NCBI GenBank assembly: GCA_013151795.1
Contig: JAADHQ010000138.1
Coordinates: 1-33,481 of the forward strand
Direction: 5' to 3'
DNA: 33,481 nt
Source: Gammaproteobacteria bacterium
Lineage (GTDB): Bacteria; Pseudomonadota; Gammaproteobacteria; JAADHQ01
Below are positions 25,931 through 33,481 of the stretch, one piece after another (the first letter of the stretch is position 1; each line of letters opens with the position of its first letter). Below the pieces are notes generated by a model, which made no database searches, was not told the origin of the DNA, and saw only the letters and a program-made list of their open reading frames with translations. The position numbers and the translations under genes were made by a program.

Positions 25931-26656
25931 CTAAAGTGTAAAATCATGGCCCAGATAAACCTCTCTAACCTGTTGATTATTGAGTATTGATTCAGGGTCT
26001 CCTTCGGCAATAACCTGTCCCTCGCTTAATATATAGGCTGAGGTACAAATTCCGAGTGTTTCTCGTACATTGTGGTCAGTAATAAGGATGCCAATATCAC
26101 GTTCTTTCAGGTGTTTAATGATATTTTGAATGTCGATAACTGATATTGGGTCGACGCCTGCAAAGGGTTCATCAAACAGAATGAAATTCGGGTTCATAGC
26201 CAGAGCGCGGGCAATCTCTGCGCGGCGACGTTCGCCGCCCGACAGGCTGATGCCAATATTGTCAGTGATATGGGAAATATGTAGTTCCCGCAACAAGAGA
26301 TCCAGTTCAGCTTCACGTTGTTGTTCATTTAAATCGGTTCTGGTTTGCAAGATAGCCATGATATTTTCGGCTACTGTCAGCTTTCGGAATATGGAAGCTT
26401 CTTGTGGTAAATAACCGATGCCTGCTTGTGCTCGTGCGTGCATAGGCAGTTTTGTTATATCTTCACCATCGAGAGAGATCTTTCCCTGGTCTGCTGCAAT
26501 GAGCCCAACGATCATGTAGAAACAGGTGGTTTTCCCCGCCCCGTTTGGCCCTAGCAAGCCAACGACTTCGCCCGAGTTGATAGTCAGGCTGACATTGTCT
26601 ACCACCGTGCGATGTTTGTATTGTTTTAGTAAGTATTCAGCCTGCAGGATACTCAT
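25931..26656 (-). CDS. lptB: LPS export ABC transporter ATPase LptB
   Basis: LptB is the cytoplasmic ATPase of the LptB2FG complex that extracts lipopolysaccharide from the inner membrane. The ATPase motifs are complete: Walker A GPNGAGKT at residues 36-43, the signature LSGGERRR from 138, and Walker [14 protein letters not shown] near 160, followed by the switch histidine in [12 protein letters not shown]. The length is 241 residues, as in E. coli. Its start overlaps the lptA stop by 4 bases. LptF and LptG, the membrane partners, are encoded elsewhere. Confidence 0.97.
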   Translation of the reverse strand: MSILQAEYLLKQYKHRTVVDNVSLTINSGEVVGLLGPNGAGKTTCFYMIVGLIAADQGKISLDGEDITKLPMHARAQAGIGYLPQEASIFRKLTVAENIMAILQTRTDLNEQQREAELDLLLRELHISHITDNIGISLSGGERRRAEIARALAMNPNFILFDEPFAGVDPISVIDIQNIIKHLKERDIGILITDHNVRETLGICTSAYILSEGQVIAEGDPESILNNQQVREVYLGHDFTL

Positions 26657-27183
26657 GGTTTTTGCGCCGGGGAAACAGGCTCTGTTTTGTTAGGCTGGAT
26701 AGTGATGGTAACTCGGCCTCCGCCATTTTTTTTACCAGCATTTACCTTGTCGTTGCTGATATCGTATACGATTTTATCACTGGTAAAGGTATTTTTACCT
26801 TGTTTCAGCACCGCATTTTTTTCAAAAATAATAATATTTTTATTTGCAAAAAAGGTCATTTTTCTTGCTGAGGATGATATTTTTTTGTGCTGGCTGTCGG
26901 TCAGTTGTTCAAATGTAGAGGGTTGTCCCAGGGCGACTATTTTTTGAAATTGTCCTTCATGGGTTGTGATGGTGATTTTATTAGCGACAATTCGCATGCT
27001 ACCTTGCCGAACGACAACATTACCCGAGTACGTACTGATGCCTGATTTTTTCTGAATGCTTGCACGGTCGGCTTCTACTTTTAACGGTTGCTGCCGGTCA
27101 GCTATCAGTGCCCAGGAATAACTGGCAGGAAAAATACCGGCCAGTAACAAAAGACAGGTTGATGTACGTATGCTAAGGCGCAT
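26653..27183 (-). CDS. lptA: LPS transport periplasmic protein LptA
   Basis: LptA forms the periplasmic bridge that carries lipopolysaccharide from LptC to LptD. It has a signal peptide ([18 protein letters not shown], cleavage probably near residue 25 after SWA) and an OstA-like beta-jellyroll domain. Family features include [24 protein letters not shown] and the DKIVYDI segment. The length is 176 residues (E. coli 185). It overlaps lptC by 11 bases and lptB by 4, so the three genes are probably translated in a coupled way. The C-terminal tail, ending PAQKP, is proline-rich and variable. Confidence 0.95.
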   Translation of the reverse strand: MRLSIRTSTCLLLLAGIFPASYSWALIADRQQPLKVEADRASIQKKSGISTYSGNVVVRQGSMRIVANKITITTHEGQFQKIVALGQPSTFEQLTDSQHKKISSSARKMTFFANKNIIIFEKNAVLKQGKNTFTSDKIVYDISNDKVNAGKKNGGGRVTITIQPNKTEPVSPAQKP

Positions 27184-27739
27184 AGGTAACCCTGACCTTG
27201 TTTAGAAATTTAACTGTTTCTGTTTGCATGTTTGTAAACATACCTTTTGACCTTAGAGAGATACCATCGCCGGTTAGATTAATGATTTTATTAGTGCTGA
27301 TGGTGTTGGTTTCAATATTTATTAACAGGCTCTCAGTTGTGATCATAAATGGTTTTTTCTGATTTGTCGCTGATTGTTGCAGTTTCACTTTTCCGGTTAA
27401 TAAAATACTCCTGTTATTTCCTTGAACCCTGCCATTTTCAGCTTTAACCTGCCAGGATTCACCGAATTCATTGTGTAATTTAATTTCGGGAGTTACTAAC
27501 AAGGCTTCATCGGATTGCTGATAATGTTTCATACTGCTTGCGTTCATATGATACTGAGTGCGCCCATCCAGGCCCATGCTGGTAAGAGTGAAATCATCAA
27601 TGCTGTAGTCAACGTCGGCGTTGGGTTGCAGAGGAGAGGCGGTGCTCACTTTATCCGAAAATTTTTCTGTCAGGTGAATGCTAAGGGTGACAATCAGGCT
27701 AATGAGGATTAAAACAAGAAAGGTACGAATTCGGGTCAT
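27173..27739 (-). CDS. lptC: LPS export protein LptC
   Basis: LptC is a bitopic inner-membrane protein that receives lipopolysaccharide from LptB2FG and passes it to LptA. One membrane segment lies at about residues 6-23 (TFLVLILISLIVTLSIHL). A periplasmic jellyroll domain follows, with DYSIDDFTLTSMGLDG and WQVKAENGRV typical of the family. The length is 188 residues (E. coli 191). It starts 17 bases after kdsC and overlaps lptA by 11 bases. Sequence conservation in this family is low, so the order kdsC-lptC-lptA-lptB adds weight. Confidence 0.93.
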   Translation of the reverse strand: MTRIRTFLVLILISLIVTLSIHLTEKFSDKVSTASPLQPNADVDYSIDDFTLTSMGLDGRTQYHMNASSMKHYQQSDEALLVTPEIKLHNEFGESWQVKAENGRVQGNNRSILLTGKVKLQQSATNQKKPFMITTESLLINIETNTISTNKIINLTGDGISLRSKGMFTNMQTETVKFLNKVRVTYAP

Positions 27740-27756
27740 TTTCGTTCAGCTTGAAA

Positions 27757-28287
27757 TCAAGGTTTATGCAGGTAACTTTCGAGTTCAGATTCGAGTGTGC
27801 CCTGTGCTTCCATAATCATTTCACAGACATCACGCCCTGCACCCCGCCCACCATTGCTGGGAGTTTGCCAGTGTGAATGTTTTATTACCATGGGGTGTGC
27901 ATCCCTCACTGCAATGGCAAGGCCAACTTGTGACATCACGGGCAGATCAACAACATCATCTCCGACATAGGCGCATTCTGCAGCGGTAATATCGAGTTTG
28001 GCAAGCAGGTCATTAAAAGCAATGGTTTTATCGTGCTGCCCCTGGTAAACATATTTTATACCCAGGTCACGAATACGGTGTTTGACAACCTCGGAGGTTC
28101 TGCCTGTAATAATGGCAACTGCAACACCATTATTTTGTAGCATTTTAAGCCCGTGACCATCACGTGAATTAAAGGCTTTGTATTCCTGTCCATCATCACC
28201 GATAAAAAGAGAGCCGTCTGTCAGTACACCATCGATATCGAAGATAGCAACTTTAATGTTTTTTGCCTTGTCCATTATATCTTTCAT
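27757..28287 (-). CDS. kdsC: 3-deoxy-D-manno-octulosonate 8-phosphate phosphatase
   Basis: KdsC is a small tetrameric HAD phosphatase that removes phosphate from Kdo-8-phosphate in Kdo synthesis for lipopolysaccharide. The HAD motif I is FDIDGVLTDG, with nucleophile Asp17 and acid/base Asp19. Motif II is ITGRTS and the later motif is YVGDDVVDLPVM. There is no cap domain, as in the KdsC class. The length is 176 residues (E. coli 188). AAGGA lies a few bases before the ATG at 28287 (complement), which supports that start over an in-frame ATG four codons later. It is 22 bases after kdsD. Confidence 0.96.
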   Translation of the reverse strand: MKDIMDKAKNIKVAIFDIDGVLTDGSLFIGDDGQEYKAFNSRDGHGLKMLQNNGVAVAIITGRTSEVVKHRIRDLGIKYVYQGQHDKTIAFNDLLAKLDITAAECAYVGDDVVDLPVMSQVGLAIAVRDAHPMVIKHSHWQTPSNGGRGAGRDVCEMIMEAQGTLESELESYLHKP

Positions 28288-28309
28288 ATAGCGATTTTCC
28301 TTTTGCGAG

Positions 28310-29281
28310 TCAGACTACGCCCGCGCGTAACAAATCATGCATGTTGAGTGCGCCAACCAGTTTATGTTGATCATTTTCGACCAGTAGCGCATTAATTTTA
28401 TATTCATCCATGATCTGTAATGCTTCTGCTGCCAACATGTCTTGCCTGGCGACTTTACATTTAACCGTCATGATGTCCTTTATCGGAGTATTGTGCATAT
28501 CCAGCCCTTGATCCAGTGTACGTCGGAGGTCACCATCCGTAAATATACCTATGATGGTGTTCTGATCATCGATAATGGCGGTCATACCCAGACTTTTCTG
28601 TGTGATTTCGAGTAATGCCTGCCCGAGTAATGCATCCTGTTGAATTGCAGGAATAGCATCGCCGGTATGCATGATCTGCTCGACATGCAATAACAGACGC
28701 CGACCCAGGCTTCCTCCAGGGTGAGAAAGTGCAAAGTCCTCTGCAGTAAAACCTTTAACCTCAAGCAAGGCAATAGCCAGCGCGTCGCCCATGGCGAGCG
28801 TTGCTGTGGTACTGGAAGTAGGGGCGAGATTTAGAGGGCAGGCTTCGTTTGTGACACTAACATCAATATTGACGTCGGCACTGGTGGCCAGCATGGATTC
28901 CGGATTACCTGTCAGGCTGATCAGCGGGACAGCGAGTCGTTTAATCAGGGGTAAAATAGTTAAAATTTCGCCGGTTTCACCTGAATTGGACAATGCCAAT
29001 ACAACGTCTTTAGCGGTGATCATACCCAGGTCACCATGACTGGCTTCACCCGGATGAACAAAAAATGCAGGGCTGCCAGTGCTGGCCAGGGTAGCAGCAA
29101 TCTTGCCACCTATGTGTCCGGATTTGCCCATACCGATGACAACGATGCGTCCTTCACAGGCAAGCATTAGCTCGCAGGCACGTTGAAATTCGTCACCAAG
29201 GCGATCGATCAGTGCCACTACAGATTCGGCTTCGGCCTTGAGTACAGCTTTACCCAGTTCGTTAAAGTTATATGTTGTCAT
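28310..29281 (-). CDS. kdsD: D-arabinose 5-phosphate isomerase
   Basis: KdsD converts ribulose-5-phosphate to arabinose-5-phosphate, the first committed precursor of Kdo. An N-terminal SIS sugar-isomerase domain (about residues 35-175) shows GMGKSGHIGGKIAATLASTG and the catalytic SHGDLGMI. Two CBS domains follow (about 205-262 and 270-323). The length is 323 residues (E. coli 328). It is the first gene of a long same-strand run ending at mgtE, in which most gaps are short or overlapping. A weak hairpin separates it from yrbG. The CBS pair may sense a nucleotide or sugar, but no ligand can be read from sequence. Confidence 0.96.
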   Translation of the reverse strand: MTTYNFNELGKAVLKAEAESVVALIDRLGDEFQRACELMLACEGRIVVIGMGKSGHIGGKIAATLASTGSPAFFVHPGEASHGDLGMITAKDVVLALSNSGETGEILTILPLIKRLAVPLISLTGNPESMLATSADVNIDVSVTNEACPLNLAPTSSTTATLAMGDALAIALLEVKGFTAEDFALSHPGGSLGRRLLLHVEQIMHTGDAIPAIQQDALLGQALLEITQKSLGMTAIIDDQNTIIGIFTDGDLRRTLDQGLDMHNTPIKDIMTVKCKVARQDMLAAEALQIMDEYKINALLVENDQHKLVGALNMHDLLRAGVV

Positions 29282-29355
29282 GGTCTGCTTTTACTTAATG
29301 TTGACGGCGGTTAAAATCAGTTTATTGCTTTGTTAAATAACAGGATACCCTAAAA

Positions 29356-29374
29356 GGCCTGTTTTTCCGAGGCC
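29356..29374 (-). terminator. Weak hairpin between yrbG and kdsD
   Basis: GGCCT and AGGCC are inverted around a 9-base loop. On the minus strand the second arm is followed by TTTT, and on the plus strand by a longer T-rich run, so it could terminate in either direction. The stem of five G:C-rich pairs is short. The rest of the 121-base gap holds nothing I recognise. Confidence 0.4.
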
Positions 29375-29402
29375 GTGTTTTTTATAATCGTTCGGTGGGG
29401 TA

Positions 29403-30368
29403 TTAATGCGCTCCCAGGTAAACCATCACTTGATAACCGAAGAAGGCTGATAAAAGAAGACCCCCCTCAACACGGTTGATTCTGCCCGGTTTTTTAAAGC
29501 CGTAAGCGAGAAGGAATAACAGTACAGTAAGGCCAATCATAACGGGAAAATCTCTTTCCAGTATATTTTCAGGTAGCGGGCCGGGTTGTATAAGGCCAGG
29601 CAGTCCGAGAACAGCAAGAAGATTGAACATATTGGAGCCAATAATATTGCCAATGGCTATGTCGTGTTCGTTTTTATAAGCACTCATTACTGACGCTGCC
29701 AGTTCTGGCAGACTGGTGCCGATTGCGACAATTGTAAGGCCAATAACAACATCGCTGACACCAAATGCCGTGGCGATACTGATAGCACTGCTGACCAGTA
29801 ATTTTGAGCCCAGTAATAACAATAACAGCCCGATAATGAACCAGAATGCAGCTTTTGCAGTGCTTGTATCCTTGGGTATTTCATCGTCATATTCTTGTGC
29901 TATCGGGTCAGTTTTACGAGAACGTAACCCCAGCATGGTGACGATATATATAATGATAAACATACCAGTAACGAGAATGGCGCCATCAAGACGCCCCAGG
30001 TGATCATCCAATATCAGTACGAACGAGCCCAGAGTGATAGCCAGCATGATAGGATATTCACGTTTTAATGTTTCTGATCTGACACTAAGAGGGATCATTA
30101 AGGCGGTAAAACCCAGAACAAGGGCAATATTGGTGATGTTAGAGCCGATTGCATTACCAATAGCCAGTCCGGGATTTCCTTCATATGAAGAAACTGCAGA
30201 AATTAGAATTTCCGGAGCTGATGTGCCAAAACCAACAATGGTCAGGCCAATAACCATCGGGCTGACACCCAGGTTTCTGGCGATAGAAGCGGCGCCCAGT
30301 ACAAAACGGTCTGCGCCCCAAAGTAGTAAGACAAAACCGGCAATAATGATGAGTATATTTTCGAACAT
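29403..30368 (-). CDS. yrbG: Sodium/calcium-type cation antiporter, CaCA family (YrbG)
   Basis: This inner-membrane antiporter belongs to the CaCA superfamily. Two inverted alpha-repeats are visible, GFGTSAPEILISAVSS then GNAIGSNITN, and AIGTSLPELAASVMSA then GNIIGSNMFN. The glutamates of GTS(A/L)PE are the expected ion ligands. About ten membrane helices fill its 321 residues (E. coli YrbG 325). A charged cytoplasmic loop around residues 150-175 separates the halves. The transported ion in vivo is not known for YrbG. It precedes kdsD, as in enterics, and follows the small Cys/His gene on the same strand by 59 bases. Confidence 0.93.
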   Translation of the reverse strand: MFENILIIIAGFVLLLWGADRFVLGAASIARNLGVSPMVIGLTIVGFGTSAPEILISAVSSYEGNPGLAIGNAIGSNITNIALVLGFTALMIPLSVRSETLKREYPIMLAITLGSFVLILDDHLGRLDGAILVTGMFIIIYIVTMLGLRSRKTDPIAQEYDDEIPKDTSTAKAAFWFIIGLLLLLLGSKLLVSSAISIATAFGVSDVVIGLTIVAIGTSLPELAASVMSAYKNEHDIAIGNIIGSNMFNLLAVLGLPGLIQPGPLPENILERDFPVMIGLTVLLFLLAYGFKKPGRINRVEGGLLLSAFFGYQVMVYLGAH

Positions 30369-30427
30369 GAGTATTTTTAGTCTTTAATTTTAGATTACAG
30401 GGGTAGTGTTATTGTAAACGTTAAGGT

Positions 30428-30613
30428 TCAGGTGCTTTTAATTTTGGTTATTTTACAACGACTACAGCAGTAGCGGGTTAGCAATTTTCCCTGTTTTACA
30501 TCAAAGCCCATTTTTTTATCTTCTATCCATTTGTGAAAGCCATTTTTACACAGCGTTTTACCCTTATGTTTATCAGCGGCTTTAGGTTTCTTGAATGGAA
30601 TAATATCAGCCAT
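30428..30613 (-). CDS. Small Cys/His protein, possible zinc binder, unknown function
   Basis: The 61-residue product begins MADIIPFKKPKAADKHKGKT and is strongly basic. Possible metal ligands are Cys22 and His27 (CKNGFH) and Cys50 and Cys53 (CSRC), with the conserved-looking block FDVKQGKLLTRYCC between them. I recall similar small MADIIPFK...KGKTLC proteins in other gammaproteobacteria, but with no known function. The spacing fits a small zinc ribbon, though this is inference. It is divergent from the DUF72-like gene with 81 bases between the starts, and may be cotranscribed with yrbG. A purine-rich AGGAAAA lies rather far (about 15 bases) before the ATG. Confidence 0.75.
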   Translation of the reverse strand: MADIIPFKKPKAADKHKGKTLCKNGFHKWIEDKKMGFDVKQGKLLTRYCCSRCKITKIKST

Positions 30614-30694
30614 GCGTTATTATCGCTTTTCCTGATTATGTGTACAAGTTTGGGTTACAATGAATCTTGTTGGGTCTGGATATTGACTGGAATT

Positions 30695-31321
30695 ATGACA
30701 ATAAAAACGATAGAGGTAGGGGCATTCGGTTGTCAGCATGAAAACTGGATTGATACCTATTATCCGGAGGATCTTCCTGAAGACTGGCGGCTGGATTATT
30801 ACAGCCATCATTTCAATATTATACTAATGCCGGAAAATGAATGGCTGAATGTTACTGAAGAAGAAATAAGTCAGTGGCTTGCGGATGTAAAGGAAGGGTT
30901 TGAGTTTTTATTTGCTATAAATGATAGCGATATAAACGAGGCGACGATTGGCCAGCTTGGATTAATCAGACAGTTACTCAAGCCATATTTTGCAGGCGTT
31001 GTTATAAAGTCTCCGCATGGGAACCTGAATGATAATGACATGCAGAGCCTGAAGGCAATTGCGCCTGTGTTTGTCGATGGTATCAACCCATCCGGTAAGC
31101 AATATCCGGTTTGCTGGAGAAAAGGCCGCGATGACGAAAATGCCACTATTGGTTTTATCAATGAAACCGAAGCAGGTAATTTGCGTGAAGTAAGGGCCTG
31201 TGTTGAAGCATTTATGGCACAAAACAACGATGCCAAGAAAGCCTGCCTGATATTTGACGGCGACACACCCTCTGCGAAAACGATACAGGATACCCAGGTT
31301 ATTATTGAAATGTTGACCTGA
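30695..31321 (+). CDS. DUF72 (YecE)-like protein, divergent
   Basis: The N-terminal block GAFGCQHENWIDTYYPEDLP, followed by RLDYYSHHFN, matches the DUF72 pattern (GTSGWxY..W...YP..., then LxYYAxxF) in altered form. The protein has 208 residues, shorter than the 240-280 usual for DUF72, a TIM-barrel-like family of unknown activity. The later part (FAGVVIKSPHGNL, VFVDGINPSG, KKACLIFDGDTP) looks like further barrel strands. ATG 30695 is chosen because CTGGA lies just ahead and because the longer open frame from 30533 would run antisense through the small Cys/His gene. It is followed by 169 bases before ibaG. Function unknown. Confidence 0.75.
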   Translation: MTIKTIEVGAFGCQHENWIDTYYPEDLPEDWRLDYYSHHFNIILMPENEWLNVTEEEISQWLADVKEGFEFLFAINDSDINEATIGQLGLIRQLLKPYFAGVVIKSPHGNLNDNDMQSLKAIAPVFVDGINPSGKQYPVCWRKGRDDENATIGFINETEAGNLREVRACVEAFMAQNNDAKKACLIFDGDTPSAKTIQDTQVIIEMLT

Positions 31322-31415
31322 TCTATTTTAAATCCTTAAAAAATTGAATTTTTTCATAAAAATCAGGCTAAAACCTCCCGTTTCTGGCTGAATTTCTATA
31401 TGATTGCGTATTCGG

Positions 31416-31427
31416 GAATGATCATTC
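31416..31427. promoter_or_regulatory. 12-base perfect palindrome upstream of ibaG
   Basis: GAATGATCATTC is a perfect palindrome 63 bases before the ibaG ATG, in the 169-base gap after the DUF72-like gene. It partly resembles half of a Fur box but lacks the full repeat. An AT-only hairpin (seven-base arms around TGA) just after the DUF72 stop is the other structure in this gap. An operator role is only a suggestion. Confidence 0.3.
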
Positions 31428-31490
31428 GTGTCAGGGTGGCTGATTTTCCCCCGAGGCCTGTTTTTTTATGTGGAAATGGTTTGTAATACT

Positions 31491-31742
31491 ATGATTAATA
31501 AAGAAGATATTAAAGAATTGATTGAAAATGGATTGTCTGGTTCCGAAGCTACCATCGTCGGTGATGATGGTTCTCATTTTGAAGGCACGGTGGTGTGTGC
31601 TGATTTTGAGGGTAAAAATACTATTGCACAACATCGTCTGGTGTTTGCAACATTGGGTGACCGCATGCAAACGGGTGTTATTCATGCATTGGCGATGAAA
31701 ACCTATACCCCTGCCGAGTGGCAAAAAATAAAAAATCAGTAG
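31491..31742 (+). CDS. ibaG: BolA-family protein IbaG (YrbA)
   Basis: IbaG is a BolA-family protein that partners monothiol glutaredoxins around [2Fe-2S] clusters. In enterics it is linked to acid stress and envelope homeostasis. The 83-residue protein contains GDDGSHFEGTVV (His29) and VIHALAMKTYTPAEW, in which His65 is the conserved BolA-family cluster ligand. The frame is open from 31428, but the family starts at the MINKEDIKE methionine, so ATG 31491 is used. It lies 37 bases before murA, an order conserved across gammaproteobacteria. Confidence 0.95.
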   Translation: MINKEDIKELIENGLSGSEATIVGDDGSHFEGTVVCADFEGKNTIAQHRLVFATLGDRMQTGVIHALAMKTYTPAEWQKIKNQ

Positions 31743-31776
31743 TGGAATAAAAACAAAATAACAATTGAGTCATTAA

Positions 31777-33039
<1,263 letters not shown>

Positions 33040-33066
33040 TAATAAAGATTATCAGAGTTGCAGATT

Positions 33067-33481
33067 ATGAAAGACGTATTCACCATTGCATTATCCAAAG
33101 GCCGTATCTTTAAAGAAACCATGCCGTTGCTCAAGCACGCCGGTATTGAACCAATAGACGACCCTGAAACCAGCCGTAAACTGATTCTTGATACCAATCA
33201 TGATGATGTAAAGCTGGTTATTATCCGTGCGACCGATGTGCCGACCTATGTTCAGTATGGAGCTGCAGAGGTAGGTGTTGCAGGCAAGGACGTGCTTATG
33301 GAGCATGGCGGTGAAGGGCTATACGAGCCTGTCGATCTGGAGATTGCGAAGTGTCGATTAATGGTTGCCGGCCTGGAAGGCGAACCTGCCCATGCAGGAC
33401 GTTTACGCATTGCGACCAAGTTTATAAACAGCACCAAACGTTATTATGAACAACAGGGCAAGCAGGTTGAAATCATCAAAT
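33067..33481 (+). CDS. hisG: ATP phosphoribosyltransferase, short form (truncated by window end)
   Basis: HisG joins ATP and PRPP in the first step of histidine synthesis. The first 138 codons are present, and the gene runs off the window. The N-terminus has [16 protein letters not shown] and the block [20 protein letters not shown], which are diagnostic. The spacing of conserved blocks matches the short HisG form (about 210 residues), which needs the HisRS-like regulatory subunit HisZ for activity and feedback. hisZ is not in view. The murA-hisG order is common in pseudomonad- and Chromatiales-like genomes. Confidence 0.95.
   Translation, partial: MKDVFTIALSKGRIFKETMPLLKHAGIEPIDDPETSRKLILDTNHDDVKLVIIRATDVPTYVQYGAAEVGVAGKDVLMEHGGEGLYEPVDLEIAKCRLMVAGLEGEPAHAGRLRIATKFINSTKRYYEQQGKQVEIIK

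Noticed and set aside
30533-30694. Upstream extension of the DUF72-like gene, with a hydrophobic N-terminus
   Set aside because: It would overlap the small Cys/His gene antisense. The hydrophobic stretch is translation of the intergenic and antisense DNA, and the DUF72-like core starts right after ATG 30695.

Overview
The window is a chromosomal, mostly housekeeping segment of a gammaproteobacterium, moderately AT-rich by eye. The diagnosis rests on gene content and order: leuS-lptE-holA-proA-nadD-rsfS-rlmH, rng-yhdP-nit-tldD-darP-pmbA, kdsD-kdsC-lptC-lptA-lptB-rpoN-hpf-ptsN, and ibaG-murA-hisG are all gammaproteobacterial blocks. A short-form hisG, an HprK-containing PTS branch and the general synteny recall Pseudomonas-, Chromatiales- or Thiotrichales-like lineages, but I cannot place it to genus. 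No transposase, phage gene, CRISPR array, tRNA or rRNA was recognised. Layout, left to right. Positions 50-6990 (+): leuS, lptE, holA and proA in a tight run with 4-base overlaps; then a 170-base gap with a degenerate heptamer repeat and a hairpin on the nadD start codon; then nadD, rsfS and rlmH. Positions 6991-7322: a gap holding a degenerate inverted repeat, a possible promoter and a possible leader ORF; maf, which often sits here, is absent. Positions 7323-15549 (+): rng, yhdP, a small secreted protein of unknown function, a nitrilase-family amidase and tldD. darP (15546-16058, -) is convergent with tldD and divergent from pmbA (16112-17455, +). Positions 17456-17672: a second inverted repeat of the same family between two convergent genes. 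Positions 17673-30613 (all -), read in the direction of transcription: a small Cys/His protein, yrbG, kdsD, kdsC, lptC, lptA, lptB, rpoN, hpf, ptsN, hprK, rapZ, a mannose-type EIIA, ptsH, ptsI and mgtE. Positions 30695-33481 (+): a divergent DUF72-like protein, ibaG, murA and the 5' part of hisG. Functionally the window joins envelope building (LptE, LptA/B/C, KdsC/D, YhdP, MurA) with ribosome and RNA maintenance (RsfS, RlmH, RNase G, DarP, HPF). It also encodes a regulatory phosphotransfer chain: EI, an HPr with both His15 and Ser46, HPr kinase, two EIIA outputs and RapZ, with no sugar permease here. That chain is encoded beside sigma-54 and an Mg2+ channel, and is the most system-like content. 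The least explained items are the 111-residue secreted protein, the divergent Cys/His protein and DUF72 pair where mlaFEDCB lies in E. coli, the nadD start hairpin and the dispersed repeats.
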